Made by a program: the position numbers and the translations under genes. DNA of 64,000 nucleotides from positions 124,001 through 188,000 of the forward strand of contig NZ_VWXD01000001.1 in NCBI RefSeq assembly GCF_011752625.1. Reading direction: 5' to 3'. The notes under the pieces were generated by a model. That model was not told the origin of the DNA, searched no databases, and saw only the letters and a list, made by a program, of their open reading frames with translations. Source of the DNA: Candidatus Pantoea formicae. Lineage in GTDB: Bacteria > Pseudomonadota > Gammaproteobacteria > Enterobacterales > Enterobacteriaceae. Below are positions 41,767 through 50,468 of the stretch, piece by piece (positions within the stretch are counted from its first letter, which is position 1; each line of letters starts with the position of its first letter).

Positions 41767-43812
41767 TTATGCACTGTACGTTATTTCCGGCCAGCGCGCT
41801 GAAGGAAACAGTGATAAGCGGATATTGAACAAGTGGAACATCGGGGCAAACAAAGCCTGTTCCTGCTGAGCGCCCGCCTCCAGGCCCAACAACAAGCGAT
41901 TTAACTCTGCTAATAATGCCGGTTGCGGCTGCGTTTGCAGTGACTTCAAACGCTGTTTCAGAAACACGCTTAGCTCGTGAAACATCGCGCTGCTTTCGAT
42001 GCCATTGGCGGCCAGTAGTGCCTGATGTCGCGTGTAGTAGTCATAGCAGTTAGCACCCAACCAAGCCTCAGCAATTAAATTGCCCCCCGACACCAGATCC
42101 GGTGCCGGATCGATACGCTTACGCGGCAAAATGATGTTCACTTTATCCAGCGTTCGCGCGACAAACTGCTGTCGTGCGGTCATAGTGGCCGAGCCCAGGC
42201 GCAGTGCACTGATGAATTGCAGCAGATCGCGAATCCCTTTACGCACGGCACGCTTCGCCGTCCACGACGGACGTTTGTTGCGAATCAGCAAGGTCAGCAC
42301 CAGCGCAATCGCAATGCCCACCAGCGTCGAAATCATCGCGTTCACTATAAGCAGAAGATCTGGCTTAAAGTGATGGCTCATTCCAATCAAGCCTGGGATT
42401 TGCGTAGCGACAATTAAACCAATCAGGTTGGTGGAAGGATTGGCAATCACCAGCCCCAAGGCGAACAGACCTGGCGCGAGGCAGATAATCATCGCTTCAA
42501 AAGTGACGGCTTGCGGTATCAGCACCGTGACATACACCAGGCTAATCGCCATGGAGACCAGCACACCTTTTAAGAACAGCTTCATGGGTGCAATCGGGCT
42601 GTCCAGCCCCGCAAAGAAGGAGCACAGGACTGCGGCCATCATCGGTGCGGTTGAACCATCTTTCCAGCCGCTACCAATCCAGAACAAACACGTTACAAAG
42701 GTGGCAGAAAACGCCGTAAAACAGGAGAGCAGCAGCAAGCCCTTATCCACGTGCTTATGCGCCCGCGCGGGTTTGCCTGCTTTGACAGTGGGCGTCCACT
42801 CACTGACTCGCTCGCTGACACTTTGATAGGCATCGGCAATACGCACGAAATTGAGTAAGCGCTCCAATAGGCCAATCAGCAAAATACTCTCTTCACTATT
42901 GAGTCGCCCTTCCTGCCAGGCCTGTTTTAGCTCGGCTTGCGCGTTCAGGAGAACATCGCGTACCGGCAGCTGTTCATCGCCATTCAGCCATAACAAAAAC
43001 TGCTGGAAAGCGGTGGCAATATAGTCAGGAAAACGGATCTGCTGCTGCGCCAACAAATTGAGGCGTGACTCAATCGCCGTAAGCGTAGGGATTAAGTAGG
43101 AGAGGTGCTGATACTGTACGCTGACCAATCGCACCAACCGTCGTGCGTCATCCCCTTCGTAAACACAGTGCGTAATCAACGTCTCAACGTTAAGGGGATA
43201 GTTAGCCATCTGAATCAGAATATCTTCGCGTTCCAGCGATTTCTCCGCAGGCATCGCCGTGACCAGCTCGCTGCACAGCTTGCGCGCGTTTTGGTACCAC
43301 AGGCTGACACTCTGCTCGAGTAGATTGCGCATCGTCACCGGCATGATCAGACGATGTACCAAGCTGCTACAGATGATCGCCACTGTGATCTCCTCAATAC
43401 GCGAAATCACGGTGTAGGTGATTTCTGACGGTGAGGTGACATCGGGAAAGCCCATAATGGCGGCGCTGTATCCGGCAAGCATAAACACATAACTTTTCGG
43501 CGTGCGGTCATGCAATGACAGGTATAGGCATACCGCCACCCACAGTGAAATGCACAGGCTGAACATCATCGGAGACTGAACCGTGATGGGATAAATCAGT
43601 AATGTGAACAAGCCACCGAGTACGGTGCCGAACAAACGAAACACAGACTTGGATACCGTTGAACCCGAATAGAGCTGCGATGCAACGTACACTGTAGTCA
43701 GTGACCAAGCCGGTTTATCAAGATTGAGTTCCAGAGCGATATAAAAGGCCAGAAAGGCGGCAAGACAAGTTTTGGCAGAGAACAACACTGCACTTTGTGA
43801 AAACCACTTCAT
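41767..43812 (-). CDS. FUSC-family efflux protein (AaeB-like)
   Basis: A 681-residue inner-membrane protein with the FUSC architecture: two blocks of about five or six helices (about 5-150 and 355-510), separated by a cytoplasmic domain, and a C-terminal cytoplasmic tail. The N-terminal KTCLAAFLAFYIALELNLDK matches AaeB, which with AaeA exports aromatic carboxylic acids. No AaeA-type membrane-fusion partner is visible here. The start ATG 43812 is chosen by homology; a TTG 9 codons upstream is possible and neither has a strong ribosome site. Confidence 0.82.
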   Translation of the reverse strand: MKWFSQSAVLFSAKTCLAAFLAFYIALELNLDKPAWSLTTVYVASQLYSGSTVSKSVFRLFGTVLGGLFTLLIYPITVQSPMMFSLCISLWVAVCLYLSLHDRTPKSYVFMLAGYSAAIMGFPDVTSPSEITYTVISRIEEITVAIICSSLVHRLIMPVTMRNLLEQSVSLWYQNARKLCSELVTAMPAEKSLEREDILIQMANYPLNVETLITHCVYEGDDARRLVRLVSVQYQHLSYLIPTLTAIESRLNLLAQQQIRFPDYIATAFQQFLLWLNGDEQLPVRDVLLNAQAELKQAWQEGRLNSEESILLIGLLERLLNFVRIADAYQSVSERVSEWTPTVKAGKPARAHKHVDKGLLLLSCFTAFSATFVTCLFWIGSGWKDGSTAPMMAAVLCSFFAGLDSPIAPMKLFLKGVLVSMAISLVYVTVLIPQAVTFEAMIICLAPGLFALGLVIANPSTNLIGLIVATQIPGLIGMSHHFKPDLLLIVNAMISTLVGIAIALVLTLLIRNKRPSWTAKRAVRKGIRDLLQFISALRLGSATMTARQQFVARTLDKVNIILPRKRIDPAPDLVSGGNLIAEAWLGANCYDYYTRHQALLAANGIESSAMFHELSVFLKQRLKSLQTQPQPALLAELNRLLLGLEAGAQQEQALFAPMFHLFNIRLSLFPSARWPEITYSA

Positions 43813-43946
43813 AGAGCGAAAGAAACCCTTAGCAGGCAACGTAAGTGCCTATCCTGACAGAAGCATATCAATATGACATTTTGATTTGTTATACAAATTA
43901 TTACCGTGCTAATCATCTGGGCATCTATGCAAATTTTGATGACACA

Positions 43947-43960
43947 CTGATTACAGTGAA
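43947..43960 (-). repeat. solitary exact copy of the plasmid replication iteron
   Basis: CTGATTACAGTGAA is the exact reverse complement of the 14-bp iteron core repeated at 59500-61288. It lies alone in the 250-bp gap between the FUSC gene and the SsuA-like gene, 15.5 kb from the array. A second feature, TGATCGCGATCA, follows at 43962. Confidence 0.85.
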
Positions 43961-44062
43961 TGATCGCGATCACAAAAATTAGGTTATAAGCGATCGAAAT
44001 TAGTTATTTATTGGTTATATAAGCGCTTTGTTATGGTGAGAAAAACCCCAGAGAGACTCATC

Positions 44063-45010
44063 ATGAAAACTAAATTGCCTGTTTTAAGCGCGCTGGCGTT
44101 GAGCTTCAGCCTGCTCTCCTCACACGCTTGGGCTGCCAACCCAGAAACTGTCACCATCGGCTATCAGAAAGCCAATATCTTCGCGCTGCTAAAGTATCGC
44201 GGCACGCTGGATGAAACCCTGAAGAAAGAAGGTATCAATGTGCGTTGGGTGGAATTCCCGGCCGGACCGCAGATGCTGGAAGGGTTGAACGTGGGCAGTA
44301 TCGACTTAGCCGCCACCGGCGATGCACCACCCGCCTTCGCCCAAGCGGCCAAAGCCGATTTGATCTACCTCGGTCACTCACCCGCTAACCCAAAAACCGA
44401 AGCGATTGTGGTGCCAAAAGATTCACCGATTAAAAGCGTGTCAGATTTGAAAGGAAAACGCGTTGGACTCAACAAAGGTTCTGACGTGAACTACCTGCTG
44501 GTGAAAGCACTTGAAGATGCCGGATTAAATTATAAGGATGTGAAGCCCGTCTATCTGCCACCCGCCGACGCCCGCGCTGCATTCCAGAAAGGAGCGATTG
44601 ATGCTTGGGTCATTTGGGACCCCTACCTTGCAGAAGTGGAAGCCAACGCCGATGCGCGTGAAATCCGTAATGCTGAAGGTTTAGTGCCGCATTACACCTT
44701 CTATCTTGCCAGCCGTCCATTCGCGGAAGGCCACCCTGACACGGCAAAACAGGTGGTCGATGAATTGAGTAAATTGAGTGACTGGGCAAATGCGCATCAG
44801 GATGAAGCGGCAGGTATCCTGGCTAAATCAACCGGATTGGATAAAACCATCTGGCAAACCACCTTGAAACGACTGCCTTACGGTGCCACGCGCATGACGC
44901 CGCAGGTGTTTGATGAGCAGCAAGCGTTAGCAGACACTTTCACCCGCGTGGGACTGTTGCCGGTGAAAGTGGATGTGCGTAGCGCGACCTGGTCGTTGGA
45001 TAAGAAATGA
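44063..45010 (+). CDS. periplasmic aliphatic sulfonate/sulfur-compound binding protein (SsuA-like)
   Basis: A 315-residue exported protein with signal peptide (cleavage near AWA-AN, residue 24). The mature part is an SsuA/THI5-type binding protein with EFPAGPQMLEGL, GDAPPAFAQA, NKGSDVNYLL and DAWVIWDPY. These same segments occur in the C-terminal domain of the sigma-54 regulator at 54796, so the two are homologues. No ssuBC-type genes are nearby; the only ABC importer of the island is MetNIQ-like. The start ATG 44063 has GAGAG upstream. A weak sigma-54-like spacing (TGG-N10-GC) is seen at 44012-44026 but the -24 box is poor. Confidence 0.85.
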   Translation: MKTKLPVLSALALSFSLLSSHAWAANPETVTIGYQKANIFALLKYRGTLDETLKKEGINVRWVEFPAGPQMLEGLNVGSIDLAATGDAPPAFAQAAKADLIYLGHSPANPKTEAIVVPKDSPIKSVSDLKGKRVGLNKGSDVNYLLVKALEDAGLNYKDVKPVYLPPADARAAFQKGAIDAWVIWDPYLAEVEANADAREIRNAEGLVPHYTFYLASRPFAEGHPDTAKQVVDELSKLSDWANAHQDEAAGILAKSTGLDKTIWQTTLKRLPYGATRMTPQVFDEQQALADTFTRVGLLPVKVDVRSATWSLDKK

Positions 45011-45026
45011 AATCCGCTTTATCAAG

Positions 45027-45059
45027 CGGGCAGCCATCAGGCTGCCCGTTTTTATTATT
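45027..45059 (+). terminator. intrinsic terminator of the SsuA-like gene
   Basis: CGGGCAGCC-ATCA-GGCTGCCCG is a perfect 9-bp stem followed by TTTTTATTATT. The stop codon of the convergent SfnB-like gene lies in the T-rich tail. Confidence 0.9.
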
Positions 45060-46269
45060 CCGTCCCTCTTCCAATTTGCCAAATCCCCGTCGGCGGCGTG
45101 CCGTTAACCTTCCAACCGCCGATATCACGTGCTTTATAGATCACAGGATTGTGCGAGGATACGGTACGCGCATTACGCCAGTGACGGTCTAGCGTTTTGC
45201 TGATACGCGTATCCGACGCGCCAAGTGCGTTAAACAGCTCGGTGGCAGCGCGCGTAACCAGTTCACTGGCGATGACTTGTGCCTGCCCTGCTTCGGCTTC
45301 CGCTAATGCGTTGACCTCAACAAGTCTTGCTTCATCGCTGCTCACATGGGCTTCATATGCTGATTGCAGTGAATGTGCGGCGCGAATCACTGTGGCTTCG
45401 ACCGCAAACGCCAGGCTGGTGATCTCACCGATCACCTGGAGTACCTGTACATCCTCGCGTGAAGTCGAACCATTGCTGTGACTGTAAATACGATTTCGTG
45501 TGGCCACGGCTTTCGCACCGTCACGTGCCACCGCCCGTCCAATGCCGGCCAACGTCGCCAACAGCACGTGTTGATAGAACGCCGTTTGGTAGCGGAAGCG
45601 CGTCGCGAAATCAAACACGTGCTCTTGCTCGACGTGCGCATTATCGAAACGTGTCGTACCGCTCCCCGTTAAGCGCTGCCCAAAACCATCCCAGTCGTCT
45701 TCACGCGTCACACCCGGTTGGTGAGTATTCACCAGAGCGATGACATCCCCTTGGTTATCGTTGCGTCGTGCATACACATCAATCCAGTCCGCGAACAGCG
45801 TGCCGGTGCTGTAAAACTTTTCCCCGCTCAGCGTCCAGCCATTTGAGGTTGGCGTGACGCGGGTGATCACATCACCGATTTTCACCGCACCGATTTCTGT
45901 CCAGCCACTGCCCACCAGCTCACCATCGCTGAAACGACGAAACCAGAGATCGCGTTCGGCACTGTCCGGTTGGTTCAGGCGGTCTTCAACAAACGCGAAA
46001 TGGGCACGCAGTGCCTGTGGGAGGTTGGAGTCCGCTTCTGCCAGTTCCGTCAGCAGTTGGAACAGTTGCGGCAGCGATGCGCCCCAGCCCCCCTTCTCTT
46101 TTGGAATACGTACGGTGCCAAAACCGGCTTCTTTCAGCCATGTCAGCGCGTCATGCGGTAACGTGCGGTTGCGTTCTCGTTCCACTGCCCCCTCAGCGAT
46201 ACGCGCAAAGAGCGGTCGAAAATGCGCGGCCAGTGCAGCGTAATCGGTTCCTGTCGAAAGTAAGCTCAT
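45055..46269 (-). CDS. acyl-CoA dehydrogenase-fold flavin monooxygenase (SfnB/DszC-like)
   Basis: A 404-residue protein of the acyl-CoA dehydrogenase fold closest to SfnB and DszC, which oxidise organosulfur compounds with reduced flavin. Visible motifs are GSGWTEIG (flavin-binding strand), LSGEKFYSTGTLFADW, and a C-terminal KTLDRHWRNARTVSSHNP. The catalytic base of fatty-acid dehydrogenases is not expected in this group. The start ATG 46269 has GGAGC upstream and overlaps the MFS stop (ATGA). It is the last gene of the island operon. Confidence 0.83.
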   Translation of the reverse strand: MSLLSTGTDYAALAAHFRPLFARIAEGAVERERNRTLPHDALTWLKEAGFGTVRIPKEKGGWGASLPQLFQLLTELAEADSNLPQALRAHFAFVEDRLNQPDSAERDLWFRRFSDGELVGSGWTEIGAVKIGDVITRVTPTSNGWTLSGEKFYSTGTLFADWIDVYARRNDNQGDVIALVNTHQPGVTREDDWDGFGQRLTGSGTTRFDNAHVEQEHVFDFATRFRYQTAFYQHVLLATLAGIGRAVARDGAKAVATRNRIYSHSNGSTSREDVQVLQVIGEITSLAFAVEATVIRAAHSLQSAYEAHVSSDEARLVEVNALAEAEAGQAQVIASELVTRAATELFNALGASDTRISKTLDRHWRNARTVSSHNPVIYKARDIGGWKVNGTPPTGIWQIGRGTE

Positions 46270-47705
46270 GGTTGCTCCAGATGAGAAAGGTCGTCGATGT
46301 CGTGACGTGTGGGCTCGTGGCGCACCGCCAGCAGGAAGAAAATCGGGATGATCGCGGCAAGCGATACCACCCAAAACATATTGGTACCCAATGCGGCCTG
46401 CAGAATGGGCAGAATAAACAGGGCCAGAGCACTGCCAATGCCAGAGAGCGCGCGACTAAAGCCAACGCCCGTGGCGCGGATAGAAGTGGGATAAGAAAGG
46501 GCTGGATAGACCATCAGTTGCGCACCCGGTCCAAAACCTTCAGCGAACAGCCACAAACCCAGCATCAGCACGGCAAACACAATGCCGGCGATGGCTTCAG
46601 GATGACCAATTAAGGCCAGAGCAATCAGCGCGAAGAACTGCAAAGCAAACCCGGCAATCGCTACATGGCGCGACGGGTATTTCCATGCCAGACGCATACC
46701 GAGCAGGCCACCGGTGAAGGCAAACAGCGCATTCAGGCCAAGCGAGGCAGAGATCGTCTCGAAGACGCCCGCGCCAAGAAACTGTGCGAGGATCGAAGGC
46801 AAGAAGAACGCGATCGCGGTGTATTCAAACGAGATACAGATGTTCATCACACCTGCCACGATGGTGCGCTCGCGCCAGGGTTTCTGGAAAAGCACGCGGA
46901 AACTGACCTTAGGTGCCGCCGCTGCAGGTGGTGCTTCAGGTTCGGCTTCATGCGCATGAATACCGTATGAGTCGCGCAATATCCGCACCGCCGCTTTCAG
47001 ATCGCCCTGATTGGCGGCCCACAGCGGCGATTCATTCATAAACTTGCTGCGCACCGCGATGATCAGTAAGGCGGGCACGGCACCGAACAGCAGTGACGCG
47101 CGCCATAACCAGTCGAGATGCTCTTTTGGCAGCAGAAAATAGAGACCGAAGATCAACAAGAAGCACACCGTTGAAGCCGCATACCACATCGGACACCAGG
47201 CCGCGAGACGCGCGGCTTTGTTACCTTTGCCAGCAAACTTCGAGAATTCTGCCAGATAGGACATCGCGACAGGCAAATCAATGCCCACGCCAATGCCCAT
47301 CAAGAAGCGTGCGCCAATCAGTACCCACACATTGGGTGCCAATCCGGCTGCGATGGCGGACACCACAAAGAACAGCATATCAGCCATAAACACCGAATAA
47401 CGGCCATACTTGTCCGTCAGCCAGCCGCCAATGAGATTGCCGACGATGGTGCCTACCATGATTGATGAGGTCACTAAACCTGTGATGAACGGGGATATCT
47501 GGAATTCACGCACCACATCATCGATACCATAAGACAGCGTGGTGAGATCGTAGGCATCAAGGAAGACGCCGCCGAGCGCGAGGAACACAATCATGCGCGC
47601 ATAATTGTTTTTGTCACTGCGGGTGTTGATCAGCCTTGCCACATCACTGACCGAACGAACCGGCTCTGAAGCCGGTAAGGTGTTTTCTAAAGGAAGAGAA
47701 CTCAT
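46266..47705 (-). CDS. MFS transporter, sugar-porter/aromatic acid symporter type
   Basis: A 479-residue carrier with 12 helices and a long central loop containing a Pro/Ala-rich linker (EAEPEAPPAAAAP). Motif GGWLTDKYGRYSVF is between helices 2 and 3. The class is used for uptake of organic acids and sulfur compounds such as in SfnB-linked clusters. It is translationally coupled to the SfnB-like gene and lies 176 bp after the MetQ-like gene. Confidence 0.82.
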   Translation of the reverse strand: MSSLPLENTLPASEPVRSVSDVARLINTRSDKNNYARMIVFLALGGVFLDAYDLTTLSYGIDDVVREFQISPFITGLVTSSIMVGTIVGNLIGGWLTDKYGRYSVFMADMLFFVVSAIAAGLAPNVWVLIGARFLMGIGVGIDLPVAMSYLAEFSKFAGKGNKAARLAAWCPMWYAASTVCFLLIFGLYFLLPKEHLDWLWRASLLFGAVPALLIIAVRSKFMNESPLWAANQGDLKAAVRILRDSYGIHAHEAEPEAPPAAAAPKVSFRVLFQKPWRERTIVAGVMNICISFEYTAIAFFLPSILAQFLGAGVFETISASLGLNALFAFTGGLLGMRLAWKYPSRHVAIAGFALQFFALIALALIGHPEAIAGIVFAVLMLGLWLFAEGFGPGAQLMVYPALSYPTSIRATGVGFSRALSGIGSALALFILPILQAALGTNMFWVVSLAAIIPIFFLLAVRHEPTRHDIDDLSHLEQP

Positions 47706-47835
47706 AACGCCTCACGTTATTTTTAGTTGTGCAGGTGAGGTTGTTATAAGCGCTAAAGCTTCCGGACCAAAACAACAAATAGTGATATTTAATTGTTGTA
47801 AATCAATAAGATAAATTAAAAAACAAACACGAAAG

Positions 47836-47860
47836 CCCGGACGCGCAGCGCGTGTCCGGG
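47836..47860 (-). terminator. GC-rich hairpin between the MetQ-like and MFS genes
   Basis: CCCGGAC and GTCCGGG with inner GCGC pairs form a strong stem; read on the minus strand it is followed by CTTTCGTGTTTG. It lies 21 bp after the metQ-like stop. It may reduce but not abolish transcription into the MFS-sfnB genes. Confidence 0.6.
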
Positions 47861-47881
47861 TAAGTCTGTTAAACGTCAGGA

Positions 47882-48757
47882 TTAATCAGCGGAGACCGGC
47901 ACCAGCACCCCTTTCACCAGTGGGTCATCCGTGGTTTTCAGCCACTGCTGGACACGCTGATCGGAAAACGCCTGCTTGAGTTTCACAATGTTTTCCTGCT
48001 CCAGATATGGCGTACCAATCACCAACTGCGAAGCAAAAGTACGCGGCGCAGGGGGGAACAGAATGCCTTTGTCACGCGGCACTTTTCCGGCATCAAACTG
48101 GGAAACATAACCAATCGCGGCATCGACCGAGTTCAGTGCGCGTGGCATCGTTAGCAAATCCAGCTCTTTAAAAACGAAGCCGTGCGGGTTGCCCACAATG
48201 TTCTTCAGCTTCGCGGTACGGGGTTCAACATTGGGATCCAGCGTGATTAAGCCCTGACGCGCCAGCAACCAAAGCGCCTGACCTTGGTTCGCCCCATCGT
48301 CGGGGACCACGATAGTGGCCCCTTGCGGCAGGTCGGCGACCGATTTATAGCGATCTGAGTAAATGCCAAACGCCCACTGGAACAGCGGTAATGCGGAAGT
48401 GAGTTTGAAGCCGTTGGCATCCACCACCTGTTTTAACCACCACTGGTGTTGATACACGGTCGCCGCATACTGTCCTTGTGCCACCGCGCGGTCAGCTTGC
48501 ACCGGATCTTGTACCCCGACGGCTTCTAGCTTCAGACCGTAATCCGGCGCGATGTGCTCGCCAACATACTCAATCAACTTCTGTTCACCTGCCATTGCCG
48601 GTTCAAAGTGAACCTGCAACGTGGTACCAAACACCACCGCCTGCGGCTGCTGGCTGCGCCAGAACCAGGCGGCAAGCGCGACGACAATGACCACTATAAT
48701 CAGTAAAAGCCATGGCCAGTGGCGAGATTTACGTAGCTCAAATTCTTGTGTTGTCAT
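47882..48757 (-). CDS. MetQ/NlpA-family substrate-binding protein with N-terminal membrane anchor
   Basis: A 291-residue NlpA-family binding protein (type II fold; motifs FKLTSALPLFQWAFGIYSD, VVPDDGANQGQALWLL). Unlike MetQ lipoproteins there is no lipobox cysteine; the N-terminus is a long hydrophobic helix (HWPWLLLIIVVIVVALAAWF) followed by WRSQQPQ and resembles an uncleaved anchor. Its gene overlaps metI by 4 bp. In this context the ligand is probably an organosulfur compound, perhaps a methionine derivative or sulfone, not plain methionine. Confidence 0.83.
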   Translation of the reverse strand: MTTQEFELRKSRHWPWLLLIIVVIVVALAAWFWRSQQPQAVVFGTTLQVHFEPAMAGEQKLIEYVGEHIAPDYGLKLEAVGVQDPVQADRAVAQGQYAATVYQHQWWLKQVVDANGFKLTSALPLFQWAFGIYSDRYKSVADLPQGATIVVPDDGANQGQALWLLARQGLITLDPNVEPRTAKLKNIVGNPHGFVFKELDLLTMPRALNSVDAAIGYVSQFDAGKVPRDKGILFPPAPRTFASQLVIGTPYLEQENIVKLKQAFSDQRVQQWLKTTDDPLVKGVLVPVSAD

Positions 48758-49452
48758 AGTGATATCCCCTGAGGATGGCGCAAAGCGGCAACTAAGCGGT
48801 CGCCGATAAATTGGATGGTTTGGATTAAAGCAATCAGCACCACAATGGTGGCGATCATGATGTGGTTATCGAAGCGCTGGTAGCCGTACACCACGGCTAA
48901 ATAGCCGATGCCGCCGGCGCCAATCGTGCCGGCAATGGCCGAATACTCAATCATCGAAATCAGGTTGAGGGTGATCGCCGCAACAATGGCGGGCAAGGCT
49001 TCGCTGAGCTGTGCCGAACGGATAATCTGCCAACGCGAGCCGCCACACACCAAACCCACAGCAGTGACTTCGCTCGGCAATTCGCGCAGCGCGTTATCCA
49101 CCAGTCGTCCGAAGAACGGAATGCCAGCGGCAATCATCGGAACGACCGCCGCAGGAATACCAATCGTGGTGCCAGTGAGCCAGAAGGTGAACGGAATAAT
49201 CGCGGCCATTAAGACGAGAAAAGGCAGCGAGCGTCCCATGTTAACGATCCAACTCAATACACGATGGATACCGCGATGAGGAAACAGCCCGCGTGCGGAG
49301 GTGTTGAACAGCACCACACCCACAACGCCGCCACATGCCACCACGAAGAGCATCACAATTCCCACCATCAATGCCGTTTCACCCAGCGCGGGGAGCATCA
49401 AGGTGGGAATCTCTGCCCACGGCGTGTCTTGACTCATCACAGAAACGCTCAT
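48754..49452 (-). CDS. MetI-like ABC transporter permease
   Basis: A 232-residue inner-membrane protein with five or six helices and the MetI core: SWIVNMGRSLPFLVLMAAIIP, EVTAVGLVCGGSRWQIIRSA and the EAA-like loop before AIAGTIGAGGIGYLA. It overlaps metN and metQ by 4 bp on either side. It forms a homodimeric pore with the MetN-like ATPase. Confidence 0.88.
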   Translation of the reverse strand: MSVSVMSQDTPWAEIPTLMLPALGETALMVGIVMLFVVACGGVVGVVLFNTSARGLFPHRGIHRVLSWIVNMGRSLPFLVLMAAIIPFTFWLTGTTIGIPAAVVPMIAAGIPFFGRLVDNALRELPSEVTAVGLVCGGSRWQIIRSAQLSEALPAIVAAITLNLISMIEYSAIAGTIGAGGIGYLAVVYGYQRFDNHIMIATIVVLIALIQTIQFIGDRLVAALRHPQGISL

Positions 49453-50468
49453 ACTGCCTCCCGCAAAGGAGACACGCTGCCTGAGACGCTGGCCACCAAT
49501 CCGAACTGTTCGAGTTGCGCTAGCAAATGTGCCAGTGGAACACGTTCCTGCTGGAAGTGAATGCCCACCTCCAGGCGCCCCGCTTGCAGGCCATTGACCT
49601 GTTCAACGTGCGCGCCGAGCAGATCGATGCGCAAAGAGAACTGCTGACTGAGGCGTGAGATCCAATCGCTGACAACCGTGACATCGGTGCGGTAACTGAG
49701 TTGCAGTGTAAATTCTGCTGCGCCCGGCTGTGACACCAGCGGAAACAGACGCTGACCCAGCACCGAATCCGGTTGCGCCAGCAACGTCTTCACCACGCCG
49801 TATTGCACAATTCGCCCATCGCGAATTTCTGCTACCGCATCTGCGGCCTGACGCACGGCATCCATCTCATGAGTGATCAGCACAATCGCTAGCTTATAGT
49901 CGTCACGCAGTTTCTTCAGCAGATCGAGCACCGTGATGGTGGCTTCAGGATCAAGCCCTGAGGTCGCCTCATCCGCTAACAGCACGGAAGGCCGCAGCGC
50001 CAAGGCTCGCGCGATGCCAATCCTTTGACGCTGTCCACCCGAGAGTTGTCCAGGGAATGCCTTGGCCTTGTGGCTCAGGCCGACACTCTCCAGCAGTTCA
50101 CCGACCCTTGCAGCGATATCCCGCTCCACCACACCGAGATAGCGCAGAGGTAAGGCAATATTTTCCCAAGCACTTTTACGTTGCAGCAATGCAGAGGACT
50201 GGAATACGGTGCCAATCGATCGGCGGGCACGGCGCAGTGCTTCTCCGTTCAGGCTGGAGAGATCGCTACCATTGACGTGAATACTGCCCGCGCTCGGTTG
50301 CTCCAGCAGGCTGATGCACTTTGCCAGTGTCGATTTCCCTGCCCCGCTCGGCCCCACCACGGCAGTGATATTGGCTTGCGGAACCTGCAGGTTGATCGCT
50401 TTCAATACCTCGGTCACGCGCCCATCGCTGCTGCGATACTGTTTACTGAGCTGCTCAATCTCAATCAT
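49449..50468 (-). CDS. MetN-like ABC transporter ATPase with NIL domain
   Basis: A 339-residue ATPase: Walker A GPSGAGKST, Q-loop VFQSSALLQ, signature LSGGQRQR, Walker B VLLADEATSGLDP, and H-loop THEM. The C-terminal 90 residues form a NIL (ferredoxin-like) domain that in MetN binds methionine and inhibits import. A sulfur compound made by the operon's monooxygenases could act there. The gene overlaps the monooxygenase upstream and metI downstream by 4 bp. Confidence 0.9.
   Translation of the reverse strand: MIEIEQLSKQYRSSDGRVTEVLKAINLQVPQANITAVVGPSGAGKSTLAKCISLLEQPSAGSIHVNGSDLSSLNGEALRRARRSIGTVFQSSALLQRKSAWENIALPLRYLGVVERDIAARVGELLESVGLSHKAKAFPGQLSGGQRQRIGIARALALRPSVLLADEATSGLDPEATITVLDLLKKLRDDYKLAIVLITHEMDAVRQAADAVAEIRDGRIVQYGVVKTLLAQPDSVLGQRLFPLVSQPGAAEFTLQLSYRTDVTVVSDWISRLSQQFSLRIDLLGAHVEQVNGLQAGRLEVGIHFQQERVPLAHLLAQLEQFGLVASVSGSVSPLREAV

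Noticed and set aside
44012..44026. Second sigma-54 promoter upstream of the SsuA-like gene
   Set aside because: GG-N10-GC spacing is right, but the rest of the -24 box (TGGTTAT) and the -12 box (GCGC) do not match. Not listed as a feature.
47706..47835. Sigma-54 promoter before the MFS gene
   Set aside because: No GG-N10-GC pair with acceptable flanks on the minus strand.
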